DNA of 7,228 nucleotides from Chloroflexota bacterium (GCA_013154225.1 JAADCW010000027.1:1-7228), one strand, 5' to 3'. Positions 1 through 6,305 are shown, counted from the stretch's first letter. Translations and numbers: made by a program. Notes: generated by a model from the letters alone, not told the origin.

Positions 1-400
1 AGGTTTCAAAAATCGTCCAGACGTGATAGATGGAGACCGCGATCATGAAAATGGCCGCCAGGTGATGCACGGTGCGGAGGGCTTCGGCGCCGCCAAGCCA
101 GTTCACAATTTTGGCAATGGCGGTGTAGTGGCTGAAATGTTGGAGCAGGCCGGTAATTGCCAGGGTGATGAAACTGCTCATCAGCACCAGGTGTTGGTAG
201 CGGGTGGCGCGGTCAAAGCGCAGGAACACGCGCGTGCCGTCGGGCAGGATTTTCATCCGAGAGGCCAGGGCTTGGGCTTCTCGCAGGCGGCGGGCCAGCA
301 GGCGCCGCTTGATTTCCTCGCGGTCCACAGGGGGCTCTTCCGCGGGCACGGTCCGCGGGCGGCGTTTGAGGGTGGAGGTTTTACTCTTCGTAGAAGTCAT
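1..400 (-). CDS. FdnI-like membrane cytochrome b subunit, N-terminal 133 residues (partial)
   Basis: This gene runs off the left edge; 133 codons are visible with no stop. Residues 1-60 are a hydrophilic, very basic cytoplasmic segment. It is followed by RFDRATRYQH (61-70), a form of the Arg-rich stretch plus His that opens cytochrome b subunits of formate dehydrogenase gamma/HydC type. A first membrane helix covers about 71-89 and a second about 112-131 (TVHHLAAIFM then SIYHVW). H70, H112/H113 and H126 are candidate heme b ligands or heme-proximal residues. The family passes electrons between a periplasmic redox subunit and the quinone pool. ATG at 400-398 lies 20 nt inside the end of the decaheme cytochrome gene, in another frame, with AGGTG six bases upstream, so the two are probably co-translated and form one complex. 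Assignment to the FdnI/b561-like superfamily is by pattern only; the C-terminal half needed to count hemes is missing. Confidence 0.82.
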   Translation of the reverse strand, partial: MTSTKSKTSTLKRRPRTVPAEEPPVDREEIKRRLLARRLREAQALASRMKILPDGTRVFLRFDRATRYQHLVLMSSFITLAITGLLQHFSHYTAIAKIVNWLGGAEALRTVHHLAAIFMIAVSIYHVWTIFET

Positions 401-1697
401 AGTCGGCACCTAATTCCTCTTCGATTTCCTTTTCGGCTTCGGCAATGGCTTGGCGCAGGCGGCGGCGTTTTTCCAGCCACCGTTTGCGTGCGTCTAAGGC
501 GATGTAAAACAGGAACCCGCCAATCACGCCCGGCACCAGCACATACCCGTAGGCGATGTTGATGGCCGCGAGGACGGGTTCGTTTTCCAGGGTGGGCTCT
601 TCGTGCCCCATCCAGGCTTTGGGGAAGTTTTTGCCCGCGCCAGGATGGCATTTCTGGCACGTGGTTTGAATGTTTTCAGGGGAGACCATCGCTCGGGGGT
701 CGTCGGCAGGCTGGATGTTGTGGGTACCGTGGCAGTCGTAGCACGTGGCCTCAATGCTGGGGTGTTCGGCCATGCGGGCCAGGTTGACCGAGCGGCCGTG
801 GAATTCCTGCAGATAAAGGCGGTAAACGTCGGTGGAGACGTGGTACTTATCCATTCGTGCGGGGTCGCTGTGGCATTCGCCGCAGATGGCGATGGTGTCG
901 TTGCGGAAGGTGGGGGAGCGCGGCCCGCGTACGCTGTGCACGCCGTGGCAGTCAATGCACGTGGGCACGTCGGGGTTGGATTCGTCGGCCATCAGCGCGG
1001 CGCCGTGGACACTGGCTTGATACGTGGTGTACACCGCATGGTGGCACTCGCCGCAGATGCTGGTGATTTTGGCGCGGGGTTGGTCGGGGGGCTGGATGTC
1101 GTGACTGCCGTGGCAGTCCACGCATACGGGCGCGTCCCGGTTGCCGCTTTCCATTGCCCGGACGTGCATACTGTCTGCGGCTTCCTTGAAGGCTTCTTCG
1201 TGGCATGAGCGGCAGGCTTCGTTGATGTCCAGGGTCATGGCGCGGTGGTCTTGGTAGGGAAGATCCACCAGCAAGTTGACGTCGGGTGTGGTTGCTTCAC
1301 TGCCGCCTTCCGCAGGGTGGCACGTGGTGCAGTCGATTTGGGGACTGCTGGGTTGATGGGGGTAACTCTGGGTTTTGGGATGGCAGGCAATGCATTCCAG
1401 CCCGGCTGGACCGTGGACGGAGTTTTCAAATTCGCCCACGTCCACATACAGGCTGATGGTGTCTCCGTTTTGGAAGCGGCCGCGGAAGTTGTGATCGGTG
1501 TGACACATGCGGCAGTTGGCATCGGGGGAGACTTCGCCCAGGGGGGTGGGCGTGGGGATGGGGGTGGGTTGTTCGCCTTGGGCCTGAGCAGGCATGTGTA
1601 TGGTGGCAGCCCACCAGCCGCCCAAGAGCAGGGCGATGATGATCAGCCATGTTCCTGGGCGCAGCGTGCGAGGTGAAGGCAAAGATGAGGGTGTCAT
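381..1697 (-). CDS. Membrane-anchored decaheme c-type cytochrome
   Basis: The 438-residue product has ten CXXCH heme c motifs, with first Cys at residues 62, 102, 123, 162, 192, 215, 247, 272, 319 and 347. Residues 16-39 are a signal peptide or anchor ending AQA. A Pro/Thr-rich linker follows (about 43-52), then the heme domain to about 352. One transmembrane helix lies at about 379-402, then a cytoplasmic tail that is first basic (RKRWLEKRRRLR) and then acidic (EKEIEEELG...DYDFYEE). Candidate distal heme ligands are H95, H178, H231 and H300. The CxDCHGxH...CxxCH pairs at 192-219, 247-276 and 319-351 look like three copies of a diheme unit. The protein should act outside the cytoplasmic membrane, exchanging electrons with the cytochrome b encoded next (20-nt overlap). 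Its ATG overlaps the stop of the upstream receiver-like gene as ATGA, with GAGAAG upstream. The terminal electron partner (metal, nitrogen oxide or another cytochrome) cannot be read from the sequence. Confidence 0.95.
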   Translation of the reverse strand: MTPSSLPSPRTLRPGTWLIIIALLLGGWWAATIHMPAQAQGEQPTPIPTPTPLGEVSPDANCRMCHTDHNFRGRFQNGDTISLYVDVGEFENSVHGPAGLECIACHPKTQSYPHQPSSPQIDCTTCHPAEGGSEATTPDVNLLVDLPYQDHRAMTLDINEACRSCHEEAFKEAADSMHVRAMESGNRDAPVCVDCHGSHDIQPPDQPRAKITSICGECHHAVYTTYQASVHGAALMADESNPDVPTCIDCHGVHSVRGPRSPTFRNDTIAICGECHSDPARMDKYHVSTDVYRLYLQEFHGRSVNLARMAEHPSIEATCYDCHGTHNIQPADDPRAMVSPENIQTTCQKCHPGAGKNFPKAWMGHEEPTLENEPVLAAINIAYGYVLVPGVIGGFLFYIALDARKRWLEKRRRLRQAIAEAEKEIEEELGADYDFYEE

Positions 1698-2155
1698 GCT
1701 TCTTCTCGGCTCCAGTGATGGGTCATGCGGCGGTAAGCGTCAATCAGGGCCTGACTGGCGCGAGGGCAAAGGTAGAAGGATGCGCCTTGCTGAAGGGTCC
1801 GCACCGCGGTGCGGAGTTCACCGCCTCGCAGTTGGCAAATGCATCCACTCAGGCCCCACGGTGTCAATTGAAGGAAGTAAGCCCTGACATGCTCAGGAGA
1901 ACAACCCACTGCCAGGGTGCGGAGTTGGGGTTGGGCCTGCCGCAGTTGCTGGAACAGGGCCACAGTGGGGTAGCCGCACCCAGGCACGTGGAGAATGAGG
2001 AGGTCAGGGTGCTGACGCTGGGTTTGCCGGACGATGTCTTGACCGTTGTGCGCGAAGCCCACAATCTGAACGCCGCTGCAGCGTGTCAGATGTTGGGCAA
2101 TTTCGGCACAAACCGCTAACGATTTGCTGGCGATCAAGACCTTCAGAGGGGTCAC
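1694..2155 (-). CDS. Degenerate stand-alone receiver-domain protein (pseudo-response regulator)
   Basis: The 153-residue product has the NarL-type receiver fold pattern (KVLIA at beta-1, QIVGFAHNGQD, HPDLLIL, LRTLAV, LSGCICQ, then LQQGASFYLCP) but lacks the phosphorylation chemistry. The acidic pair is S10-K11, the phospho-acceptor Asp is H56, the conserved Thr/Ser is G84 and the Lys is Q108. The protein stops where the LuxR-type HTH would begin, so no DNA-binding domain is present. It has seven Cys (16, 26, 60, 85, 105, 107, 130), including a CIC pair, and many Gln. I chose GTG at 2155-2153 because the receiver starts right there and AAAGG lies nine bases upstream. ATG at 2212 and GTG at 2233 are in-frame alternatives (179 residues from 2233) but have weak ribosome sites and run into the repeat/promoter region. 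The stop overlaps the cytochrome ATG (ATGA). An accessory, redox- or heme-linked role is inference. Confidence 0.78.
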   Translation of the reverse strand: MTPLKVLIASKSLAVCAEIAQHLTRCSGVQIVGFAHNGQDIVRQTQRQHPDLLILHVPGCGYPTVALFQQLRQAQPQLRTLAVGCSPEHVRAYFLQLTPWGLSGCICQLRGGELRTAVRTLQQGASFYLCPRASQALIDAYRRMTHHWSREEA

Positions 2156-2207
2156 GGCATACTGCCTTTGCTTGACAACCGCGCATTGAAAAGAACTCTT
2201 TGTGAAA

Positions 2208-2235
2208 ATCATAACACTCTGCTTGTTTCCCACAA
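2208..2235 (-). promoter_or_regulatory. Candidate promoter for the receiver-like/cytochrome operon
   Basis: On the minus strand TTGTGG (2235-2230) and TATGAT (2213-2208) are separated by 16 bases; the -10 matches the sigma-70 consensus at five of six positions, the -35 only at TTG. If it is used, transcription would start near 2201. This would rule out GTG 2233 and ATG 2212 as starts and leave GTG 2155. The -35 overlaps one arm of the CAAATAAGG inverted repeat. Prediction by eye only. Confidence 0.3.
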
Positions 2236-2279
2236 ATAAGGCGATAACCTTATTTGAAATGGGCTTTCCCCCTTATTTG
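2233..2279 (-). repeat. Three copies of CAAATAAGG upstream of the cytochrome operon (candidate operator)
   Basis: CAAATAAGG occurs at 2233-2241 on the plus strand and at 2256-2248 and 2279-2271 on the minus strand. The first two form a perfect 9-bp inverted repeat around a 6-base spacer (CGATAA); the third is a direct copy 23 bp further upstream of the operon. On the DNA this looks like a cluster of transcription-factor sites just upstream of, or overlapping, the -35 region. As RNA the first two arms could form a 9-bp hairpin, but no U-tract follows in either direction, so a terminator is unlikely. The binding protein is unknown. Confidence 0.6.
2248..2274 (-). promoter_or_regulatory. Shared upstream element, copy A (cytochrome operon)
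   Basis: Read on the minus strand this stretch is AAGGGGGAAAGCC followed directly by CATTTCAAATAAGG. The same two blocks occur on the plus strand upstream of the permease at 6451-6481, the first identical (13 of 13), the second matching at 12 of 14 positions, with four extra bases between the blocks. Both copies point toward the gene they precede. It contains one of the CAAATAAGG copies. The role (protein-binding site or leader RNA) is not known. Confidence 0.5.
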
Positions 2280-2306
2280 GGCAGTGCTCTGGCCCCTTGA
2301 TGGGCT

Positions 2307-2346
2307 AAAAAGCGAAAGCCGAGGGCCCGTAAGGGAACCCTCGGCT
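2307..2346 (-). terminator. Rho-independent terminator after the kinase/regulator operon
   Basis: On the minus strand AGCCGAGGG (2346-2338) pairs perfectly with CCCTCGGCT (2325-2317) across a 12-base loop, and is followed by TTCGCTTTTT (2316-2307). A 9-bp GC-rich stem followed by a T-run is a standard intrinsic terminator. It lies 78 bases beyond the stop of the response regulator and separates the two-component operon from the cytochrome operon. The rest of the spacer (2347-2424) shows no clear feature. Confidence 0.85.
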
Positions 2347-2424
2347 GAATTGCCGAAAAGGTGGGGCTGACGACCTGTCACAAATCAGCGTTGTTACTTT
2401 GATGTCAGGTAGTCAGGGGATTTT

Positions 2425-3081
2425 TTAGTCTTCCCAGGGATCCACCAGCCGCCGCCGCACCGCGTAACGCACGATTTCCGCGACGTTGTGCAGGTTGAGT
2501 TTGTTCATCATGCGCGTGCGGTGGACGTCCACGGTTTTGGGGCTGATGTAAAGCATTTTGGCAATCTCGTTGTTCGTATAGCCACGGGCAATAAGGATGA
2601 GGATTTCCCGTTCCCGGGGCGTCAAGCGGCGCTCGGGGTCGGCTGCATCTTCGCCTTCCATCAGGGCTTCCAGCACCAGTTTGGCAATGGGAGGGTAGAG
2701 GTAGGAATTGCCTTCGTACACCGCGCGGATGCCTTTGATGAAATCGGTGTCCGCGGCTTGTTTGAGCACATACCCCGCCGCGCCGGCTTCCAGCAGAGGA
2801 AGCACATATTCCTTGTTGCCATATTGGGTAAGCATGAGTACCCGCGCGTCGGGGTTTTCTTCCAAAATGTAGCGCAAGGCCGTCAGGCCATTCATGCCCG
2901 GCATCATGACGTCCATGACAATGACGTCGGGCTTGAGTTCACGCGCCTGGCGGATGGCTTCTTCGCCGTTTTCGGCTTCGCCAATGACCTCAATATCGTC
3001 GTAGGTGTCGAGCAGGGCCTTGAGCCCCGCGCGCAGGATGGCGTGATCGTCAACCAGCAAGACTTTGATTTTGTCCGTCAT
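2425..3081 (-). CDS. NarL/FixJ-family response regulator (receiver plus LuxR-type HTH)
   Basis: The 218-residue product is a complete two-domain regulator. Receiver, residues 4-122: acidic pair D11-D12, phospho-acceptor D57 in VMDVMMPGMNG, T85 and K107, all intact. A short acidic linker (142-150) leads to a GerE/LuxR HTH at about 152-212, with LTPREREIL, GYTNNEIAKML and the recognition-helix region SPKTVDVHRTRMMNKL. Phosphorylation of D57 by the kinase encoded immediately upstream is expected to control DNA binding. The ATG at 3081-3079 lies 32 nt inside the end of the kinase gene, with GGAG four bases upstream, so translation is coupled. An intrinsic terminator follows at about 2346-2307. 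The target genes are not shown; the neighbouring cytochrome operon is an obvious but untested candidate. The family is clear, the signal pathway is not, so no gene symbol is given. Confidence 0.95.
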   Translation of the reverse strand: MTDKIKVLLVDDHAILRAGLKALLDTYDDIEVIGEAENGEEAIRQARELKPDVIVMDVMMPGMNGLTALRYILEENPDARVLMLTQYGNKEYVLPLLEAGAAGYVLKQAADTDFIKGIRAVYEGNSYLYPPIAKLVLEALMEGEDAADPERRLTPREREILILIARGYTNNEIAKMLYISPKTVDVHRTRMMNKLNLHNVAEIVRYAVRRRLVDPWED

Positions 3082-4876
3082 GGCTCTCCGAGGGGTGCAG
3101 GGCGTAGGGAATGTGGAACACCAACCGCGTGCCTTGGCCGGGCTGGGAGGTGATGTGCATCTTGCCGTTGAGCAAAGCGATGCGTTCTTTCATACCCAGG
3201 AGGCCAAAGTGTTCCTGCGCGTCGGCCAGGGCGCTTTCCACGTCAAAGCCTTGCCCATCGTCTTCCACTTCAATGCGCAGGAAGTTGTCGCGCCAGTCAA
3301 AGCGAATGGTGACGTGCTTGGCCTGCGCGTGGCGGGCAATGTTGTTGATGGCTTCTTGCAGCACCCGATACACGCTGACCTGGACGTAGGGCGTCAGATC
3401 GCGCGGGGTGCCTTTGGCCTTGACTTTGACGTCAATACCTTGCGGCGACAAGCGGGCATCGGCATACCACTGCACCGCGGGCACCAGGCCGTATTCGTCC
3501 AGCAAGCCAGGGCGCAGGTCCATGACAATGCGGTTGACGCCTTCCAGGGTTTGGGCCGCGCGGTTGCGCAGGCCGCGCAGTTGTTCGAGGATGTCTTCGT
3601 CGTCCACCATGCGGGCCAGCGCGCCCAGGCGCACGATCAGGTTGGCGAGTTCCTGGCTGGTTTCGTCGTGGAGTTCGCGCGACACCCGCCGGCGTTCCTC
3701 TTCTTGCGAAGAAATCAGTTGCGCCAGCAGGTTTTCTCGCGCGCGGCAGACCTGCTCCAGGGCTTGGGTTTGCTCTTCGAGGCGGGCTTCCAGCCGCTTG
3801 CTCAGGGCTTGTTCGCGCGTCAGCAAGGCTTGCATTTGGGTGCGCAGGGTCTCTAACCCCTCGGCCAATTGCTGGACGTCGGCCACGCCTGTGGGTTCCA
3901 CAGGCTCATCTAATTCCCCGTTGGCCAGGCGCTGCGCGGTTTGGGAAAGGTTGCGCAGGGGGGCAAAGACTTCTTTTTCGTGGAACCAGACCAGCAGCAC
4001 CACGAATAACCCTAACGCGGACGCCAGCCCCAGCCCCCACAGCCACGCGTCGCGACGAGCGTCGTCGAGCACTTCGGCTTGCTTGACCAGCGCCAGGGCA
4101 TACGTGCCCGAATGGGTAGCCCCCAGAGGTGCGACCAGCACTTCGTAGGTCGCGCCGTCAAAGCGCACGCTGTAAGGCTGAAGCAGGTCGCCCCTTTGGG
4201 TGTTGATGGCTTTGGTGAGGGAGTCGAATACGGCTTGGGGCATGTGGTCGGTGCGGGAACCCACCCAAACCTTGCCGTCGGTGAGGATGATCATGCCGTT
4301 GAACCCGCCCACCAGGGTTTCCAGGAAAGAGGCATCCATTTGGCGCACGATGACGAAGACCGCGTCGGTTTCTCCCGTGGGCTGCACGTGGGGCGCCACC
4401 GCGATGAGCCAGATGCGGTTGTCCACGGTGGTGAGTTCGGCCAGGGCCTGGCCGTTGAAGCCCATTTGCACCAGGTCTAAGTTCCAAACCGTATCGGCAT
4501 CCAAGGGCGGCTTTGCAGCCGCGGTGTAGAGTTTGCCTGTGGCAGTGAGAAGATAGACGTTATCGGCCTCATGGGTGCTTTGGTGCAGGGCCATCAGCCG
4601 CCGCAATTGGGCTTCGTCGTGCTGGGTCAGCAGGTCTTGAAACCCTTCGAATTCGGCCAGGAGCCGCGCTTCATCCCGCAGGTAGAAACTTTCGTTGACA
4701 AACCACGTCCGCAGGGCAATGGCCTGGTGATAAAGTTCGGAATCCAGGCACGAGCGCACGCGGTTGGTGACAACTCTGGTCAGGCCGAGCACACCGATGA
4801 GAAGGAGCACCGCCATGCCCACAAGGATGAGGGCTTGTTTGGTTGGCGTGCTGAGGCGTTTCCAAGAGGTCATCAT
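3050..4876 (-). CDS. Membrane sensor histidine kinase, HisKA_3 (NarX/DegS/LiaS-like) type
   Basis: The 608-residue product is a complete sensor kinase. TM1 is at about 14-33, an extracytoplasmic sensor region at about 37-276, TM2 at about 278-298, then HAMP at about 299-350 and a coiled coil at about 345-392. The dimerisation box carries phospho-acceptor H403 in SRELHDETSQ, where D404 to Q408 forms the DxxxQ motif typical of HisKA_3 kinases that also dephosphorylate their partner. The signature MDLRPGLLDEYGL (452-464) follows, then a GHKL ATPase domain with N-box around N512 (INNIARHA), DDGQGF (539-544) and FGLLGMKER (557-565). The sensor region is long enough for a Cache-type fold, but I cannot confirm this and the ligand is unknown. 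Two ATG codons stand in tandem (4876 and 4873); GGAG lies 12 bases before the first. The 3' end overlaps the response regulator by 32 nt. An 83-bp gap without a terminator follows the upstream oxidase gene, so read-through from it is possible. Confidence 0.94.
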   Translation of the reverse strand: MMTSWKRLSTPTKQALILVGMAVLLLIGVLGLTRVVTNRVRSCLDSELYHQAIALRTWFVNESFYLRDEARLLAEFEGFQDLLTQHDEAQLRRLMALHQSTHEADNVYLLTATGKLYTAAAKPPLDADTVWNLDLVQMGFNGQALAELTTVDNRIWLIAVAPHVQPTGETDAVFVIVRQMDASFLETLVGGFNGMIILTDGKVWVGSRTDHMPQAVFDSLTKAINTQRGDLLQPYSVRFDGATYEVLVAPLGATHSGTYALALVKQAEVLDDARRDAWLWGLGLASALGLFVVLLVWFHEKEVFAPLRNLSQTAQRLANGELDEPVEPTGVADVQQLAEGLETLRTQMQALLTREQALSKRLEARLEEQTQALEQVCRARENLLAQLISSQEEERRRVSRELHDETSQELANLIVRLGALARMVDDEDILEQLRGLRNRAAQTLEGVNRIVMDLRPGLLDEYGLVPAVQWYADARLSPQGIDVKVKAKGTPRDLTPYVQVSVYRVLQEAINNIARHAQAKHVTIRFDWRDNFLRIEVEDDGQGFDVESALADAQEHFGLLGMKERIALLNGKMHITSQPGQGTRLVFHIPYALHPSESHDGQNQSLAG

Positions 4877-4930
4877 AATGGGGAAATTCTCCAGGGGGAC
4901 CCGCGCGTGGGCTCAATGGCAGGGGTGGTG

Positions 4931-4959
4931 TGCGGCGTAGGGGATGCGGCGCGTAGGGG
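4931..4959. repeat. Short imperfect tandem duplication between oxidase and kinase genes
   Basis: TGCGGCGTAGGGG (4931-4943) is followed after one base by TGCGGCGCGTAGGGG (4945-4959), the same word with a 2-base insertion. It abuts the stop codon of the oxidase gene. The remainder of the 83-bp gap is GC-rich and holds neither a T-tract terminator nor a clear promoter. This may be no more than a replication-slippage product. Confidence 0.5.
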
Positions 4960-6132
4960 TTAGCGCCAGATGTCTGCGTAAGGGTGTTCTGCACGCAGAG
5001 GGCGGCCTTCGGCAAAGCGGCTGAGGGCAAAGGGGCGGATGTCCACGGTGTGAGGTTCGCCATCCACCATCCATTCGGCCAGGCTTAGGCCGGTGGCTGG
5101 GGCAATCTTGAAGCCCGTGCCGCTATGGCCGCAGTTCAACCAAAAGCCTTCTGGCCCCGCTGGGCCGATGATGGCGCGCTGATCGTCAGAAAGGCCATCG
5201 TAACCGCGATGCGCGCTGTGGAGTGAGCCTTCTTCCATCATGGGAATGCGGCGGCAGATATGGTCCACAGCCCGTTCCACAAAGCCGGGGTGGGGGTGCT
5301 CGGTGTCAGTGTCTGGATCTTCGCCCAAGGGGTTGCCGCTTTCCAGCCCCACCAGGGTGAGCCTACCTTGTTCGGGGCGGAAGTACATTTCGTGGATGTC
5401 GTCAATCACGGTGGGGTGGGTGGGGCCCAAAGCCTTGGGACGGCGGATGAACATGACGTCGTGGCTCCACGTGGTAAAGGGCAAATCCAGCCCGACCATG
5501 CTGGCAATGCGGTCTGCCCAGGCGCCGGCCGCGTTGACCACCAGGGGCGCGTGGTACGTGGTGCCGTCGGCCGTGCGCACGCCGCGCACTTTGCTGTCGT
5601 CGGTGAGAATTTCGGTGACCTGCACACCGGTTTTTAGCGTGGCGCCCATGCGCCGCGCGGCATCCATCAGGCTGGCCGCGGTAGTGGGGGGATCCGCGTA
5701 GCCGGATTCTGGCTCGTAGGCCGCGTAGGTGAAATCGCCGACCTCAAAGTAGGGCGCCAGGCGTTTGACGTCGTCTGCGGTGATGAGCAGAGTGGGGATG
5801 CCGAGTTCCTGCTGCATTGCGACGTTGGCACGCAGCGCGTCTTCATATTGGGGTTGTACGATGCGGATGAAGCCCGTGCGCACAAAGCCGCACGTGCCGC
5901 CGACCATGTCTTCCCAGTTGCGAAAGTATTCAAACGACTTCCACACCAATTCGCATTCCAGCCGAAGGTCGTAGTGCATACGCACCAGACCGCTGGAGCG
6001 TCCAGTCGCGCCCGCAGCCACGAATTTGCGCTCCAGCACCAGGGGCTTGAGGCCCCGCTGGGCCAGGTGGAAAGCCAAACTCGCGCCGTGTACACCCCCG
6101 CCGATGATGATGACGTCTGCTGTGTGTGCCAT
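4960..6132 (-). CDS. FAD-dependent amine/amino-acid oxidoreductase (DAO family, sarcosine/glycine oxidase-like)
   Basis: The 390-residue product has full length for the DAO (D-amino-acid oxidase fold) family. A Rossmann FAD-binding motif IIIGGGVHGASLAFHLA lies at residues 8-24 with LVLER (31-35) as the acidic end of beta-2. GATGRSSGLVRMHYD (41-55) is typical of sarcosine-oxidase-beta-like members. VVNAAGAWAD (198-207) and the C-terminal GHSGTGFKIAPATG (335-348) are the usual isoalloxazine-side motifs. Such enzymes oxidise the C-N bond of amino acids or N-methylated amines, usually in the cytoplasm, yielding imine and reduced flavin. I see no Cys at the position of the covalent-FAD Cys of monomeric sarcosine oxidase, so FAD is probably non-covalent. 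The substrate cannot be assigned: glycine, sarcosine, proline and others are possible. A strong ribosome site (GGAGG, four bases before the ATG) supports the start. It diverges from an amino-acid permease, which fits amino-acid use. Confidence 0.9.
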   Translation of the reverse strand: MAHTADVIIIGGGVHGASLAFHLAQRGLKPLVLERKFVAAGATGRSSGLVRMHYDLRLECELVWKSFEYFRNWEDMVGGTCGFVRTGFIRIVQPQYEDALRANVAMQQELGIPTLLITADDVKRLAPYFEVGDFTYAAYEPESGYADPPTTAASLMDAARRMGATLKTGVQVTEILTDDSKVRGVRTADGTTYHAPLVVNAAGAWADRIASMVGLDLPFTTWSHDVMFIRRPKALGPTHPTVIDDIHEMYFRPEQGRLTLVGLESGNPLGEDPDTDTEHPHPGFVERAVDHICRRIPMMEEGSLHSAHRGYDGLSDDQRAIIGPAGPEGFWLNCGHSGTGFKIAPATGLSLAEWMVDGEPHTVDIRPFALSRFAEGRPLRAEHPYADIWR

Positions 6133-6170
6133 GTTGCCTCCGCGTGGTTTTGGGATGGAGCAAATGCCCC

Positions 6171-6184
6171 GTGAGTAATCTCAC
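6171..6184. promoter_or_regulatory. CRP/FNR-like palindrome at the oxidase promoter
   Basis: GTGA-N6-TCAC, in fact a perfect GTGAG/CTCAC inverted repeat with a 4-base spacer. It matches the core of the CRP consensus TGTGA-N6-TCACA at eight of ten positions. On the minus strand it begins about six bases downstream of a TAGAAT -10-like hexamer (6195-6190), so it would cover the transcription start of the oxidase gene, a position that suits repression. No good -35 accompanies the hexamer. The regulator is not encoded in this window. Confidence 0.4.
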
Positions 6185-6305
6185 TTTTTATTCTACACCA
6201 AGCGTAAAGTTAAAGCATTCGCCAAACGAATCTTCAGGTGTGGGTTGGGATGCGAGGGATGGGCGCCCCAATTATCAGACTTTTATTTGAATACCTGATG
6301 GAAGA

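Noticed and set aside
603..1208. Open frame of 201 codons on the plus strand
   Set aside because: It lies wholly antisense to the decaheme cytochrome, whose ten heme motifs prove the minus frame. GC-biased codons give long antisense frames; there is no recognisable domain.
1649..2119. Plus-strand open frame of 156 codons
   Set aside because: It is antisense to the receiver-like gene and crosses the coupled cytochrome start; no domain is recognisable.
2233..2256. The 9-bp CAAATAAGG/CCTTATTTG inverted repeat as a terminator
   Set aside because: The stem is AT-rich and no T-run follows in either direction; the clear terminator lies at 2346-2307. A protein-binding site is more likely.
2488..3856. 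Plus-strand open frames of 221 and 263 codons
   Set aside because: Both are antisense to the response regulator and kinase, which carry clear catalytic motifs. The translations have no family pattern.
4900..4911. GC-rich near-palindrome (CCCGCGCGTGGG) in the gap before the kinase
   Set aside because: No T-tract follows on either strand and the pairing is incomplete, so it is not supported as a terminator or operator.
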